From NCBI GenBank assembly GCA_018377235.1, contig JAGZZT010000023.1, positions 1 through 25,672 of the forward strand: a DNA stretch of 25,672 bases. The letters are read 5' to 3'. The position numbers and the translations under genes were made by a program. The stretch is from Clostridium sp. (GTDB lineage: Bacteria; Bacillota; Clostridia; Lachnospirales; Lachnospiraceae). The notes below the pieces were generated by a model. The model was not told where the DNA came from, made no database searches, and saw only the letters and a list, made by a program, of their open reading frames with translations. Positions 6,598 to 14,674 of the stretch are shown here, piece by piece (the stretch's first letter is position 1; the number at the start of each line of letters is the position of its first letter).

Positions 6598-6665
6598 AAG
6601 CTAACCGTTATACATCTTTACAGAATATTCTTATACCATAGGGCAGCTAATCTCCTATGATATAA

Positions 6666-6718
6666 GGACAGGCAGAAGCGAGAAAAATTCACGTTTTCTC
6701 CTCTGCTTCTGCCTGTCC
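6666..6718. terminator. Bidirectional terminator hairpin between the hydrolase and rsmG
   Basis: GGACAGGCAGAAGC (6666-6679) pairs with GCTTCTGCCTGTCC (6705-6718). An inner GAGAAAA/TTTTCTC pair makes a stem of about 21 bases. It lies between convergent genes. T tracts are weak on both sides, but the position fits shared termination. Confidence 0.75.
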
Positions 6719-6735
6719 TTCGCAATTTTCATTTT

Positions 6736-7464
6736 CTATTTCAGCGGTTCCTTCGCCGGCATTCCGGCCTTTCTAGGATATTTTCCAGCTGTTGTCTTCA
6801 CTTTTTTAATCATTACCAGCGTTCTCTCATCTGAATTAGGAAGACTGAACCTCTCTACTTTTTCGATGTTTCCTCCCAGCTTCTGAACTGCACTCTGTCC
6901 ATCCTTCAGTTCCTCATCTACCTTTCCCGACTTATAAGGTACAAAATAACCCCCTATCTTCACTAACGGCACACAGTATTCCGACAGAGTAGACAAATTT
7001 GCCACTGCACGTGAAACGCAGATATCGAATGTTTCACGTGAAACACGATCCCTGCCAAAATCCTCTGCCCGCCCATGTACTGCCCGGATATTCTCCAGTC
7101 CCAGCTGGGAAATTACCTCATTTAAAAACTTCACCCGCTTATTTAAAGAATCTAAAAGCGTCACTCTCAAACCAGGAAATGCAATTTTCAACGGAATGCC
7201 AGGAAATCCTGCTCCTGTTCCCACATCTGCCACAGAAAATTCTTCTGATTCCAGACCAGCTATCACTTTTTTTAATGCAAGACTGTCTGCAAAGTGCTTT
7301 GTCACAACTTCCTTCATCTCTGTAATCGCAGTGAGATTCATCACCTGATTCCACTCATTGAGCAGCTCGTAGTATTTATAAAACTGCTCCATCTGTTTAT
7401 CTGTCAGCGTCACTCCTACACATCTAAGTTCTGTTTCCATCTGCTGTTTGAAATCTTCCCTCAT
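6736..7464 (-). CDS. rsmG: 16S rRNA (guanine-N7) methyltransferase RsmG (GidB)
   Basis: RsmG uses S-adenosylmethionine to methylate N7 of the conserved guanine in the 530 loop of 16S rRNA. In this 242-residue form the SAM-binding motif VADVGTGAGFPGIPL is at 78-92. The family's NEWNQVMNLTAI (36-47) and KHFADSL (56-62) blocks are present. The frame continues 19 codons upstream to a GTG. MREDFKQQ was chosen because GGGAGGG lies just before the ATG and the length then matches Bacillus RsmG (239). The C-terminal tail is basic (KTTAGKYPRKAGMPAKEPLK). A perfect parS site is embedded in codons 140-145. The gene lies 166 bases downstream of mnmG, and that pyrimidine-rich gap shows nothing else. Confidence 0.95.
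   Translation of the reverse strand: MREDFKQQMETELRCVGVTLTDKQMEQFYKYYELLNEWNQVMNLTAITEMKEVVTKHFADSLALKKVIAGLESEEFSVADVGTGAGFPGIPLKIAFPGLRVTLLDSLNKRVKFLNEVISQLGLENIRAVHGRAEDFGRDRVSRETFDICVSRAVANLSTLSEYCVPLVKIGGYFVPYKSGKVDEELKDGQSAVQKLGGNIEKVERFSLPNSDERTLVMIKKVKTTAGKYPRKAGMPAKEPLK
7030..7045. promoter_or_regulatory. parS centromere site (perfect 16-base match)
   Basis: TGTTTCACGTGAAACA matches the ParB consensus at every base. It lies within rsmG and encodes residues RVSRET. A parS inside this gene is well known in Bacillus-type genomes. Confidence 0.97.
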
Positions 7465-7630
7465 GCGCCCTCCCTGTTTGTTTTCTGTCTGCTCATTTAT
7501 TCTAAAGTCAGCTGCTTTCACGATTCCTCAGTTTTCCTTCTTCAAATTTCTGATATCATTCTCTTTCTATATTTTTTCGTTCTGTCTCTCTGACTTCCAG
7601 TTCTCTTCTTTCTCCGCTTTTCTGCCATTT

Positions 7631-9517
7631 TTACTTCTGCTGATGTTTCAGCTGCTCCAGATGGACGAGAAGCACCGAAATGTCTGCTGGAGAAACGCCT
7701 GAAATTCTCGATGCCTGTCCGATATTCATCGGCTTATAAAGATTCAGCTTCTGTACAGCCTCTTTTCTAAGGCTCTTCACAGAGGAATAGTCAAACTGCT
7801 CATCTAACTTCCTGCTCTCCAGTTTCTTAAACTGGGCGACCTGCTGCATCTGTCTGCGAATATAGCCTTCATATTTAATATTGATATTCACCTGCTCTGC
7901 CACATCCCAGTCAAGTTCCGGGCGCTTCGGATCAATCTCCTTCACAGCCTCATAGCTCAGCTCCGGTCTGCGAATCAGTTCTGCCATCGTAGCGCCTGAC
8001 TTCAGCTCTGTACTTCCGTATTTTTTCAGGCATTCCTGTACCTGGCTGTTTGCTCCCACCGGAAGCTGGTTCAGACGCTCCACCTCTTCTCTGATCTGGC
8101 GTTCCTTTTTCACCACCCGATCGTATCGTTCATCATCAATGAGCCCAATCTCATGGCCAATACCAGAAAGCCTCAAATCTGCATTATCCTGCCTGAGAAG
8201 CAGCCTGTACTCTGCTCTGGAGGTCATCATACGATATGGCTCATGACTTTCCTTGGTCACCAAATCGTCAATTAAAACGCCAATATAGGCCTGAGAGCGA
8301 TCCAGAACAACCGCTTCTTTTCCCATCAGCTTTCTGGCCGCGTTTACGCCTGCCATAAACCCCTGAACTGCTGCTTCCTCATAACCAGAGCTTCCATTAA
8401 ACTGACCACCGCTGAACAGGCCTTCTACGGCCTTAAACTCCAGAGTTGCTTTCAGCTGGCGGGAATTAATGCAGTCATATTCAATTGCATAGGCGTTCCT
8501 CACAATTTTCACCTGCTCCAGACCCGGAACGGTCCGATACATGGCCGTCTGTACGTCCTCTGGCAGGGAACTTGACATTCCTCCCAGATACATTTCATTG
8601 GTATAAAGTCCCTCAGGCTCCACAAAAACCTGATGCCGTTCTTTATCAGGAAATTTTACCACCTTATCCTCAATGGACGGACAATATCTGGGGCCTGTTC
8701 CCTCTATTTCTCCTGAAAACAGCGGCGAACGATCCAGATTATCCCTGATAATCTGATGGGTTTTCTCATTCGTATAAGTCAGCCAGCAGGAAACCTGTTC
8801 CTTCTGAACAGATTCCGGATCTGTGGTAAATGAGAACGGTACCACTCTCTCATCTCCAAACTGCTCCTCCATCTTGGAAAAATCAATACTTCTTCTGTCC
8901 ACTCTGGCCGGCGTTCCTGTCTTAAAGCGGTACATCTCGATTCCCAGAGACTTTAGTGAATCAGTCAAGTGATTCGCCGCCTGAAGTCCGTTTGGCCCTG
9001 TAGGGGTGCTCACCTCTCCATAAATACATCTGGCTCTCAGATATGTTCCAGTGGCCAGCACCACAGCGCGGCAGTGATAGACAGCGCCTGAAAGGGTTTT
9101 TACTCCTGTTACCTTCCCTGATTCTGTGAGAATTTCTGTAATCTCTGCCTGCTTAATGGTCAGGTGATCCGTGTTTTCCAGCACACAGCGCATCTGGCGT
9201 GTATACATTTCTTTATCTGCCTGAGCTCTCAGAGAATGAACCGCTGGTCCTTTGGACTGATTCAGCATTTTAGACTGTATAAACGTCCTGTCAATATTTT
9301 TTCCCATCTCTCCGCCCAGAGCGTCCAGCTCCCGCACCAGATGTCCCTTAGAGCTGCCTCCAATATTAGGATTGCAGGGCATCAAAGCAATGCTGTCCAC
9401 ACTGACAGTAAAAACCACCGTTTCCATTCCAAGCCGCGCAGCAGCCAAAGCCGCCTCGCAGCCAGCATGACCGGCCCCTACTACTGCAATATCATATGTC
9501 TCCTCTAAATGCGGCAT
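7631..9517 (-). CDS. mnmG: tRNA uridine-5-carboxymethylaminomethyl modification enzyme MnmG (GidA)
   Basis: MnmG is the FAD-dependent partner of MnmE. The complex adds the carboxymethylaminomethyl group to U34 of certain tRNAs. At 628 residues it has the usual length. The dinucleotide-binding motif VGAGHAGCEAALAAARLG is at 13-30. The MPCNPNIGGSSKGHLVRELDALGG block (46-69) carries the conserved Cys48. GTYLRARC and GLFSGGQFNGSSGYEEAAVQG blocks follow, and the C-terminal helical domain binds MnmE and tRNA. The ATG is preceded by AGGAAAG. It follows mnmE on the same strand after 288 bases, a gap that holds an AT-rich tract and a weak 7-base stem (9559-9582) without a T tract. Confidence 0.97.
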   Translation of the reverse strand: MPHLEETYDIAVVGAGHAGCEAALAAARLGMETVVFTVSVDSIALMPCNPNIGGSSKGHLVRELDALGGEMGKNIDRTFIQSKMLNQSKGPAVHSLRAQADKEMYTRQMRCVLENTDHLTIKQAEITEILTESGKVTGVKTLSGAVYHCRAVVLATGTYLRARCIYGEVSTPTGPNGLQAANHLTDSLKSLGIEMYRFKTGTPARVDRRSIDFSKMEEQFGDERVVPFSFTTDPESVQKEQVSCWLTYTNEKTHQIIRDNLDRSPLFSGEIEGTGPRYCPSIEDKVVKFPDKERHQVFVEPEGLYTNEMYLGGMSSSLPEDVQTAMYRTVPGLEQVKIVRNAYAIEYDCINSRQLKATLEFKAVEGLFSGGQFNGSSGYEEAAVQGFMAGVNAARKLMGKEAVVLDRSQAYIGVLIDDLVTKESHEPYRMMTSRAEYRLLLRQDNADLRLSGIGHEIGLIDDERYDRVVKKERQIREEVERLNQLPVGANSQVQECLKKYGSTELKSGATMAELIRRPELSYEAVKEIDPKRPELDWDVAEQVNINIKYEGYIRRQMQQVAQFKKLESRKLDEQFDYSSVKSLRKEAVQKLNLYKPMNIGQASRISGVSPADISVLLVHLEQLKHQQK

Positions 9518-9805
9518 ATTTTCTTTCCTTCCTCTACTCTTCTGTCAAAACCATGTTCAGCAGCAGATACTCCGGTGCTGCTTTCCAGATTTATTTTCTT
9601 TTATATTTTATTTATTGTATGTTTCGCTGCATATTTTCTTTTCCTGTTTTCTCCGGTATTATAAGGTTTTCGGATATTATATAATTTTAAGTTATATAAT
9701 TCTATTATATTATTCTACCTCTCATTTTTTATTTACCGGATTTTCATCAGGCTGCCTCTTTCTGCTTCGTTGTATTCTCTCTTTTTTTGTTTTTTCTGTT
9801 TTTAT

Positions 9806-11191
9806 CTATTTTCCCATACAGAACCGGCTGAAGATCTCATTGACCAGGTCATCCTCCAGAGCCTCTCCTATGATTGTCCCCAGCTGTTCGTAAGCGTTCA
9901 TCAAGTCGATGGAGAAAAAGTCCTCCGGCATGCCGTCATCAATGCTTCTCTCCACCAGCTCCAGACTGTCAAAGGCCTCCTTGAGAGCTGTTTTGTGGCG
10001 GATATTTGTGATCATAACCTCATCGTTAAAATCTATCTCTCCTGACAGGAACATTTCCTTAATCTGCTCCTCTAAAGCATCGATTCCCTTCTGCTCCTTG
10101 GCCGATACCGGGATCACTGGCTGGCCGATCATCTCTTTCAGCTGTCCCTCGTCTACAGCCATCTTAAGATCTGTCTTATTCAGCAGCACAATCGCCCTTC
10201 TGCCCTGAATCAGTTCTATGATCTCCCTGTCATTTTCATCTAACGGCCGGGAGCCATCCACCACATAAATAATCAGATCTGCCTCATCCGCTGTGTGCCT
10301 TGCCCGATCTACGCCAATACGCTCCACTATGTCATCCGTCTCCCGGATACCGGCAGTATCCACAATATTCAGACTGATTCCATGGAGCTTAATATGCTCT
10401 TCCAGAATGTCCCTGGTCGTGCCTTCCACATCAGTGACAATGGCTCTCTCCTCTCCCACCAGCACGTTCATCAGCGATGACTTTCCGGCGTTGGGCTTTC
10501 CCAGAATCACTGTTTTAACACCTTCCTTTACCACCCGGCCATTGTCTGCAGATGCCAGGAGACGTTTCAGTTCCTCCTTCACCGGCGCCAGACGGACGCG
10601 CAGCTGCTCCGGATAACCATCCAGAGAAATATGCTCCGGATCATCCAAGGCCGATTCAATAAAAGCAATCTCGTAAATCAGCTGTTCCCGAAGCTTTTTA
10701 ATCTTTTTAGACATAGCTCCGTTTAATTGGCTGACTGAGCTTTTCAGCGCATAATCATTCTTTGCATTGATCACGTCAATCACCGCCTCAGCCTGAGACA
10801 AATCAATTCTTCCATTCAGGAAAGCTCTTTTTGTAAACTCTCCAGGTTCCGCTGGTCTGGCCCCATTTTTAATCACTGTCTCCAGGATTTTTTTCATCAC
10901 CAGGACGCCTCCGTGGCAGTCAATCTCCACCGTATCCTCCGCAGTGTAGCTCTTCGGTCCCCGCATCAGCATGACGAGTACCTCGTCGAGCATCTCGTCT
11001 CCATCGTAAATGTGGCCGTAATGAATGGTAAAGGTCTTTTCGTCCTTCAGCTTCCTGCCATTTGGCTTTCTGAAAATCCTGTCAACTGTCTCCACCGCTC
11101 TGTCTCCGCTGATTCGGATAATACCGATTCCGGAATTAGTAAGCGCAGTAGAAACAGCTGCTATCGTATCGTTATTCAGCGTATGAATCAT
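9806..11191 (-). CDS. mnmE: tRNA modification GTPase MnmE (TrmE)
   Basis: MnmE is a dimeric, potassium-activated GTPase that supplies the one-carbon step of U34 modification together with MnmG. This 461-residue protein has the N-terminal folate-binding domain (about 1-120) and a helical domain. Inserted in the latter is a G domain with G1 GKPNAGKS (231-238), GTTRD as G2 (257-261), DTAG as G3 (278-281), a NKTD G4 and an SAK G5. The conserved C-terminal FCMGK (457-461) carries the catalytic cysteine. The binding site AGGAGG is about 11 bases upstream of the ATG. It follows jag on the same strand but is separated from it by a hairpin terminator and a 12-base-stem leader hairpin, so it may have its own promoter. 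Confidence 0.97.
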   Translation of the reverse strand: MIHTLNNDTIAAVSTALTNSGIGIIRISGDRAVETVDRIFRKPNGRKLKDEKTFTIHYGHIYDGDEMLDEVLVMLMRGPKSYTAEDTVEIDCHGGVLVMKKILETVIKNGARPAEPGEFTKRAFLNGRIDLSQAEAVIDVINAKNDYALKSSVSQLNGAMSKKIKKLREQLIYEIAFIESALDDPEHISLDGYPEQLRVRLAPVKEELKRLLASADNGRVVKEGVKTVILGKPNAGKSSLMNVLVGEERAIVTDVEGTTRDILEEHIKLHGISLNIVDTAGIRETDDIVERIGVDRARHTADEADLIIYVVDGSRPLDENDREIIELIQGRRAIVLLNKTDLKMAVDEGQLKEMIGQPVIPVSAKEQKGIDALEEQIKEMFLSGEIDFNDEVMITNIRHKTALKEAFDSLELVERSIDDGMPEDFFSIDLMNAYEQLGTIIGEALEDDLVNEIFSRFCMGK

Positions 11192-11232
11192 AGGTCTCTT
11201 CGCCTCCTGTCTCCCATGTCCTGTCTTTCTGT

Positions 11233-11278
11233 TTTATAAGGAAAATGATCCCTCTCCCGGAATCCCTTTCCTTATAAA
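11233..11278 (-). other. Long hairpin in the mnmE leader
   Basis: TTTATAAGGAAA (11233-11244) is the exact reverse complement of TTTCCTTATAAA (11267-11278), with 22 bases between. On the minus strand it lies between the jag terminator and the mnmE ribosome binding site. It has no T tract. It could be a leader regulatory hairpin or an operator. Confidence 0.55.
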
Positions 11279-11326
11279 GCAGAATATCGTATATGTAAAG
11301 CAATCCTTTTTCTAATTAAATCAGCA

Positions 11327-11352
11327 CAGGCAGGGAGCCTGCTCCCTGCCTG
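11327..11352 (-). terminator. Hairpin terminator after jag
   Basis: CAGGCAGGGAG (11327-11337) pairs perfectly with CTCCCTGCCTG (11342-11352) around a four-base loop. It is GC-rich and 37 bases past the jag stop. On the minus strand the following T tract is weak (TGCTGATTTAATT), so termination may be partial. Confidence 0.65.
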
Positions 11353-11389
11353 AATCACTGTTTCCGGATTTTGCAAGCTGTCTTTGCTG

Positions 11390-12040
11390 CTATCTGTCCG
11401 TCTTTTCTTTTTTTCCGTCTCTCTTCAGAGAGATAATTACGTGTCTGAATGGCTCTTCCCCATCGCTTCTTGTCACAACGTACTTATCATTCTGAAGTGC
11501 TGCATGGATAATCCGTCTTTCATATGGGTTCATCGGTTCAAGGGAAACAGAATGCTTCGTTCTCTTTACCTTGTAGGCAATATTTTTAGCCAGCGTTTCC
11601 AGTGTTTCCTTCCGTCTCTCACGATAATTCTCCGTATCCAGCTTAACACGGATATACTCCTCTCTTTTCTTGTTTACCACAAGGCTTACAAGATACTGGA
11701 GAGAATCCAGAGTCTGACCTCTCTTGCCAATCAGAATTCCCATGTCGGAGCCTTCCAGATTTACATTCATTTCCTTCTCCTCCGGATTATACTCGGCTGT
11801 GATGGAAACCTCCATATTCATGGACTGGAACACCTGATTCAGGAAATCAATGGCCCGATCCTCAATCCGCTCTTTCTTTTTCGCTCTGATTACCGCCGGC
11901 TTTGCGCCGATCCCTAAGAATCCTGAACTCCCCTTCTCCACAACCTCATATTCCAGCTTGTCGCTGGTCGTTTCAAGCTCGATCAGCGCTTTTGTAACAG
12001 CTTCATCCACTGTCTTTGCGGAAACTGTGATCATATCCAT
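11390..12040 (-). CDS. jag: RNA-binding protein Jag / KhpB
   Basis: This 216-residue protein has three parts. The N-terminal Jag_N domain (about 3-52) includes EKGSSGFLGIGAKPAVIRAK. The central KH domain has MGILIGKRGQTLDSLQYLV (100-118) with the GxxG loop as GKRG. The C-terminal R3H domain includes NPYERRIIHAAL (171-182). KhpB binds RNA with its partner KhpA and influences cell elongation and division in Gram-positive bacteria. It is always found beside yidC, as here, with only 12 bases between them. The first ATG is used because GGAGG lies eight bases upstream. The C-terminus is basic (KRDGKKEKTDR). Confidence 0.95.
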   Translation of the reverse strand: MDMITVSAKTVDEAVTKALIELETTSDKLEYEVVEKGSSGFLGIGAKPAVIRAKKKERIEDRAIDFLNQVFQSMNMEVSITAEYNPEEKEMNVNLEGSDMGILIGKRGQTLDSLQYLVSLVVNKKREEYIRVKLDTENYRERRKETLETLAKNIAYKVKRTKHSVSLEPMNPYERRIIHAALQNDKYVVTRSDGEEPFRHVIISLKRDGKKEKTDR

Positions 12041-12052
12041 ACTGCACCCCTC

Positions 12053-13300
12053 CTATTTGTTGTGCTTTTCGTTGTACTTCTGAACCATTCTGGCCTTGGA
12101 AGCAAGGCTGCCAGGCTTCGGATCTGAGTTGTAGAACTCTGTGGAATCCTTGATCTGCTTTGCATTTCTCTCCAGTCTGCGGTTCAGCTCAGCCTCCTCA
12201 GCCTCCTGCTTTGCCTGAATATTCTTAAGGCTGGCAGCGGCGTTCTGATTGATCTTTGCCGGAGGAAGTCCTTTCTTCGCACGCTTTTTGTTCATCTTCT
12301 CAACATTCTTTTTAATCAGCTCATCCATATCTACCTTCTTCATGTAGGAGTTGACAAACATCTGCTGGAAAATGAGGATAATACCCTGCACTACCCAGTA
12401 AATACCGATACCGGCCGGCAGAGTAAAACAGAAGAATACAGACATCAGAGGCATCATAATCATCATGCTGTTCATCATCTGAGCTCCAGGAGCGTCAGGA
12501 TCTGTATTCTGTGTACTTGACATCAGCTTTGTGGAATACCACTGAGTCAGACCAGCTAAAATCGGGATAGCCCAGGCAATCGTAATATTCGTAAAACCTG
12601 TAAACGGCGCAGTTGCCAGGTTAATCCCAAAGAAGGAGTTCATCTGCTCAATTTTATCTGCATTCTGAGCAATCACCTCTGAAATGGATGGGAATGCATT
12701 CTGAAGCATCGTCCAGTTCTCTGGCGTAAACTTATAAAGCAAATCTACAATTTTATCAGCAGATCCAGATAAAGCCTCGGCTGTAAAGCCAGTGCTCATC
12801 TTTCCTCCGACTTCAATCAGCTTTTCCGCAAAACCCGGCTGATTCTGAAGAGGCTCCACTACATTGTCAAAGAACACTCTTACAGAAGGAACATACGCCG
12901 GAATATTGTAAATAACGCGGTACAGAGCTAAAATAATTGGGAACTGAATCAGCATGGGAAGGCATCCTGCCATGGGGGAGGAACCGTATTTCTCATAAAC
13001 CGCCTGCATCTCCACCTGCTGCTTTGCCATGGAAGTCTGATCTGTCTTTCCCTTATATTTTTTCTGAATCGCTGCAATTTCCGGATTCATCAGTGCCATC
13101 ATCTTGGAGGATTTCTGCTGCTTTAATGTAAGCGGAAACAGAAGAAGCCTTGTAATGATGGTAAACAGAATAATACATATACCAATATTGAAAATGCCAA
13201 AGCTGCTGGTAAAACGGAACAGCAGATCCATGACAATTCCAAACAGGCTGGCAATAGGCCCTAAAATTGAGCCTGCCTTAGTCGCTACAAATAATTCCAA
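12053..13300 (-). CDS. yidC: Membrane protein insertase YidC/Oxa1 (SpoIIIJ type), TTG start
   Basis: YidC inserts membrane proteins alone or with the Sec translocon. This 415-residue protein has an N-terminal hydrophobic segment (about 13-30) and a second segment (37-56) carrying the conserved groove arginine (Arg51 in TRLLLFPLTLKQQKSSKMM). A cytoplasmic helical hairpin follows, then further segments near 115-133, 240-260 and 290-320. It is longer than Bacillus SpoIIIJ (about 260). The extra length is an extracytoplasmic insertion (about 135-230) and a long basic cytoplasmic tail (about 330-415, KKNVEKMNKKRAKKG). No lipobox cysteine is seen near the N-terminus. The start codon is TTG (13298-13300), supported by GGAGG seven bases before it. 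The yidD stop is 18 bases upstream. Confidence 0.95.
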   Translation of the reverse strand: MELFVATKAGSILGPIASLFGIVMDLLFRFTSSFGIFNIGICIILFTIITRLLLFPLTLKQQKSSKMMALMNPEIAAIQKKYKGKTDQTSMAKQQVEMQAVYEKYGSSPMAGCLPMLIQFPIILALYRVIYNIPAYVPSVRVFFDNVVEPLQNQPGFAEKLIEVGGKMSTGFTAEALSGSADKIVDLLYKFTPENWTMLQNAFPSISEVIAQNADKIEQMNSFFGINLATAPFTGFTNITIAWAIPILAGLTQWYSTKLMSSTQNTDPDAPGAQMMNSMMIMMPLMSVFFCFTLPAGIGIYWVVQGIILIFQQMFVNSYMKKVDMDELIKKNVEKMNKKRAKKGLPPAKINQNAAASLKNIQAKQEAEEAELNRRLERNAKQIKDSTEFYNSDPKPGSLASKARMVQKYNEKHNK

Positions 13301-13318
13301 TTAACTACCTCCTACTTG

Positions 13319-13531
13319 CTACGGAACCGGATCATAACCGCCTTCTGCAAAAGGATGACATCTGAGTATCCGTTTGCAGGCCAAAAAACCACCTTTTAAC
13401 GCGCCGTACTTCTGAAGTGCCTCAATGGCGTATTGAGAGCACGTAGGCGTGTACCTGCAGTGAGGTCCTGTCATGGGGGAAATATACTTCTGATACCCCC
13501 GGATCATGAATATACAGATCTTTTTCATCAA
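13319..13531 (-). CDS. yidD: Membrane protein insertion efficiency factor YidD
   Basis: This 70-residue protein of the YidD family is thought to help YidC-dependent insertion. Family signatures are RGYQKYISP (11-19), CRYTPTCSQYA (25-35) and RILRCHPFAEGGYDPVP (54-70). The start overlaps the rnpA stop by four bases, which indicates translational coupling. It sits between rnpA and yidC as in most bacteria. Confidence 0.95.
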   Translation of the reverse strand: MMKKICIFMIRGYQKYISPMTGPHCRYTPTCSQYAIEALQKYGALKGGFLACKRILRCHPFAEGGYDPVP

Positions 13532-13884
13532 TTCTTCTCACTTCGATTCTCTAAAATGTTATGAAGTCCGCATAGATGCAGATAGGCGCTCTCTATCTGC
13601 CTGAAATTCGAGTCTTTTGCAGCCGCTCTCGCGACCACCACGATGTCCAGTCCAGTCTTAACCATGTCCTTGTTCAGTCGGTAGCTCTCCCTTAAAAGTC
13701 TTGTAATGTGATGGCGCACCACGCTGTTCCCCACTTTTTTGCTGACGGAAATACCGATCCTCGTGTCGGTCTCCTCTTTCGTCTTCATCACATACATAAT
13801 CAAAAGCCGGTTTGCATAGGATTTCCCTGTTTTATATACTTTCTGGAAATCTCCGTACTTTTTGATCGAATTAAAACGCTTCAT
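13528..13884 (-). CDS. rnpA: Ribonuclease P protein component
   Basis: This 118-residue basic protein binds the catalytic RNase P RNA and helps remove 5' leaders from tRNA precursors. The family core RIGISVSKKVGNSVVRHHITRLLRES is at 42-67. The usual RNR signature (RNRIKR) reads RHHITR here (57-62), a mild departure, while the surrounding basic residues are kept. GGGGAG precedes the ATG. It is separated from rpmH by 107 bases that contain an intrinsic terminator, so its expression may depend on read-through. Confidence 0.95.
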   Translation of the reverse strand: MKRFNSIKKYGDFQKVYKTGKSYANRLLIMYVMKTKEETDTRIGISVSKKVGNSVVRHHITRLLRESYRLNKDMVKTGLDIVVVARAAAKDSNFRQIESAYLHLCGLHNILENRSEKN

Positions 13885-13944
13885 GCATTCTCCCCTCGCT
13901 TCAGGACTCGCCCTGCATATTCCCGCAGAGCGTTAAAGTTTGAG

Positions 13945-13983
13945 AAAAGAAAAGGCCACAATTTTACACTGAAAATTGCGGCC
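13945..13983 (-). terminator. Intrinsic terminator/attenuator between rpmH and rnpA
   Basis: A 12-base stem with one mismatch, GGCCACAATTTT (13954-13965) with AAAATTGCGGCC (13972-13983), has a six-base loop. On the minus strand it is followed by TTTTCTTTTC. It starts nine bases past the rpmH stop. It would end most transcripts after the highly expressed rpmH and let a fraction continue into rnpA. Confidence 0.8.
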
Positions 13984-13991
13984 ACGCTTCA

Positions 13992-14126
13992 TTAAGCAGT
14001 TAATTTTGCTCTTCCCTTTGCTCTTCTTGCAGCCAGAACCTTTCTTCCGCCTGCGCTGCTCATTCTAGCTCTGAAGCCGTGAACTTTAGCTCTCTGTCTT
14101 TTCTTAGGCTGAAATGTCATCTTCAT
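13992..14126 (-). CDS. rpmH: 50S ribosomal protein L34
   Basis: This 44-residue, very basic protein is L34 of the large subunit. It reads MKMTFQPKKRQRAKVHGFRA and ends GRAKLTA, with the conserved MSSAGGRKVLAARRAKGR block. It is shorter than 60 codons but unmistakable. AGGAGGTG lies nine bases before the ATG. A strong promoter lies 86 bases upstream, and a terminator follows the stop. It marks the left border of oriC. Confidence 0.98.
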   Translation of the reverse strand: MKMTFQPKKRQRAKVHGFRARMSSAGGRKVLAARRAKGRAKLTA

Positions 14127-14211
14127 AATTCAAAACACCTCCTCATTCATCTGATTATCAAAGAATTTGTCTTATCCATAGTTAGACTATTTTAAACTAA
14201 ACATCTTCTTG

Positions 14212-14240
14212 ATTATATAGAACAACCCTTCAGTAGTCAA
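14212..14240 (-). promoter_or_regulatory. rpmH promoter
   Basis: On the minus strand TTGACT (complement of 14235-14240) and TATAAT (complement of 14212-14217) are separated by exactly 17 bases. Transcription would start near 14205, giving a leader of about 80 bases before rpmH. Confidence 0.85.
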
Positions 14241-14297
14241 GTATTTTCTGCATTTCCTGTACTTTTCTCTCACCCTGTTTTTCAGCTCCCATCTTCT

Positions 14298-14570
14298 TGT
14301 GGACAAGTTATCCACCGCCACAACATCTTGTAATCTATTGATTTTACAGTCTTTTTTTAAGACTATCCACAAATTATCCCACATTTATTCACATGCTTTA
14401 CATAATTTATCCCCAAGCTGTTGATAACTTGTTGATAACTCACTGAATAACTTCTGGACAGCCTGTGTACAGTTTTCTCTGTTTTTAGTAATCCCTTTTA
14501 TTTCCTTATGTTTTGTGCAACCTCTTGTGTGTATATCCCTTTTTCCACTTATCCCCATAAGTTATCCCCA
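14298..14570. other. DnaA-box cluster 1 (oriC, upstream of dnaA)
   Basis: Compared with TTATCCACA, plus-strand matches are TTATCCACC (14308-14316), CTATCCACA (14363-14371), TTATTCACA (14385-14393) and TTATCCCCA (14407-14415, 14549-14557, 14562-14570). Minus-strand matches are TTGTCCACA (complement of 14298-14306) and TTATCAACA (complement of 14419-14427 and 14430-14438). This dense set also gives DnaA a way to repress its own gene. Confidence 0.88.
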
Positions 14571-14587
14571 ACTTTTTCACATTTCCA

Positions 14588-14616
14588 TTGAAAATTAATT
14601 TGTAATCATGTAAAAT
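14588..14616 (+). promoter_or_regulatory. dnaA promoter
   Basis: TTGAAA (14588-14593) and TAAAAT (14611-14616) are separated by 17 bases. The start would be near 14623, about 52 bases before the dnaA ATG. The DnaA boxes just upstream suggest autoregulation. Confidence 0.75.
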
Positions 14617-14674
14617 ATGATTAGATTGGGCAAATTTGCAGTTTTGCTTCTTTAATATATTTAGGAGATCTACT

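Larger units (their letters stand above)
14127..14674. other. oriC left part: intergenic region between rpmH and dnaA
   Basis: This 548-base AT-rich stretch separates the divergent rpmH and dnaA genes. It holds the rpmH promoter, a cluster of DnaA boxes (14298-14570), a DnaA-box-like TTATCCATA at 14172-14180 in the rpmH leader, and the dnaA promoter (14588-14616). No gene is seen in it. Confidence 0.9.
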
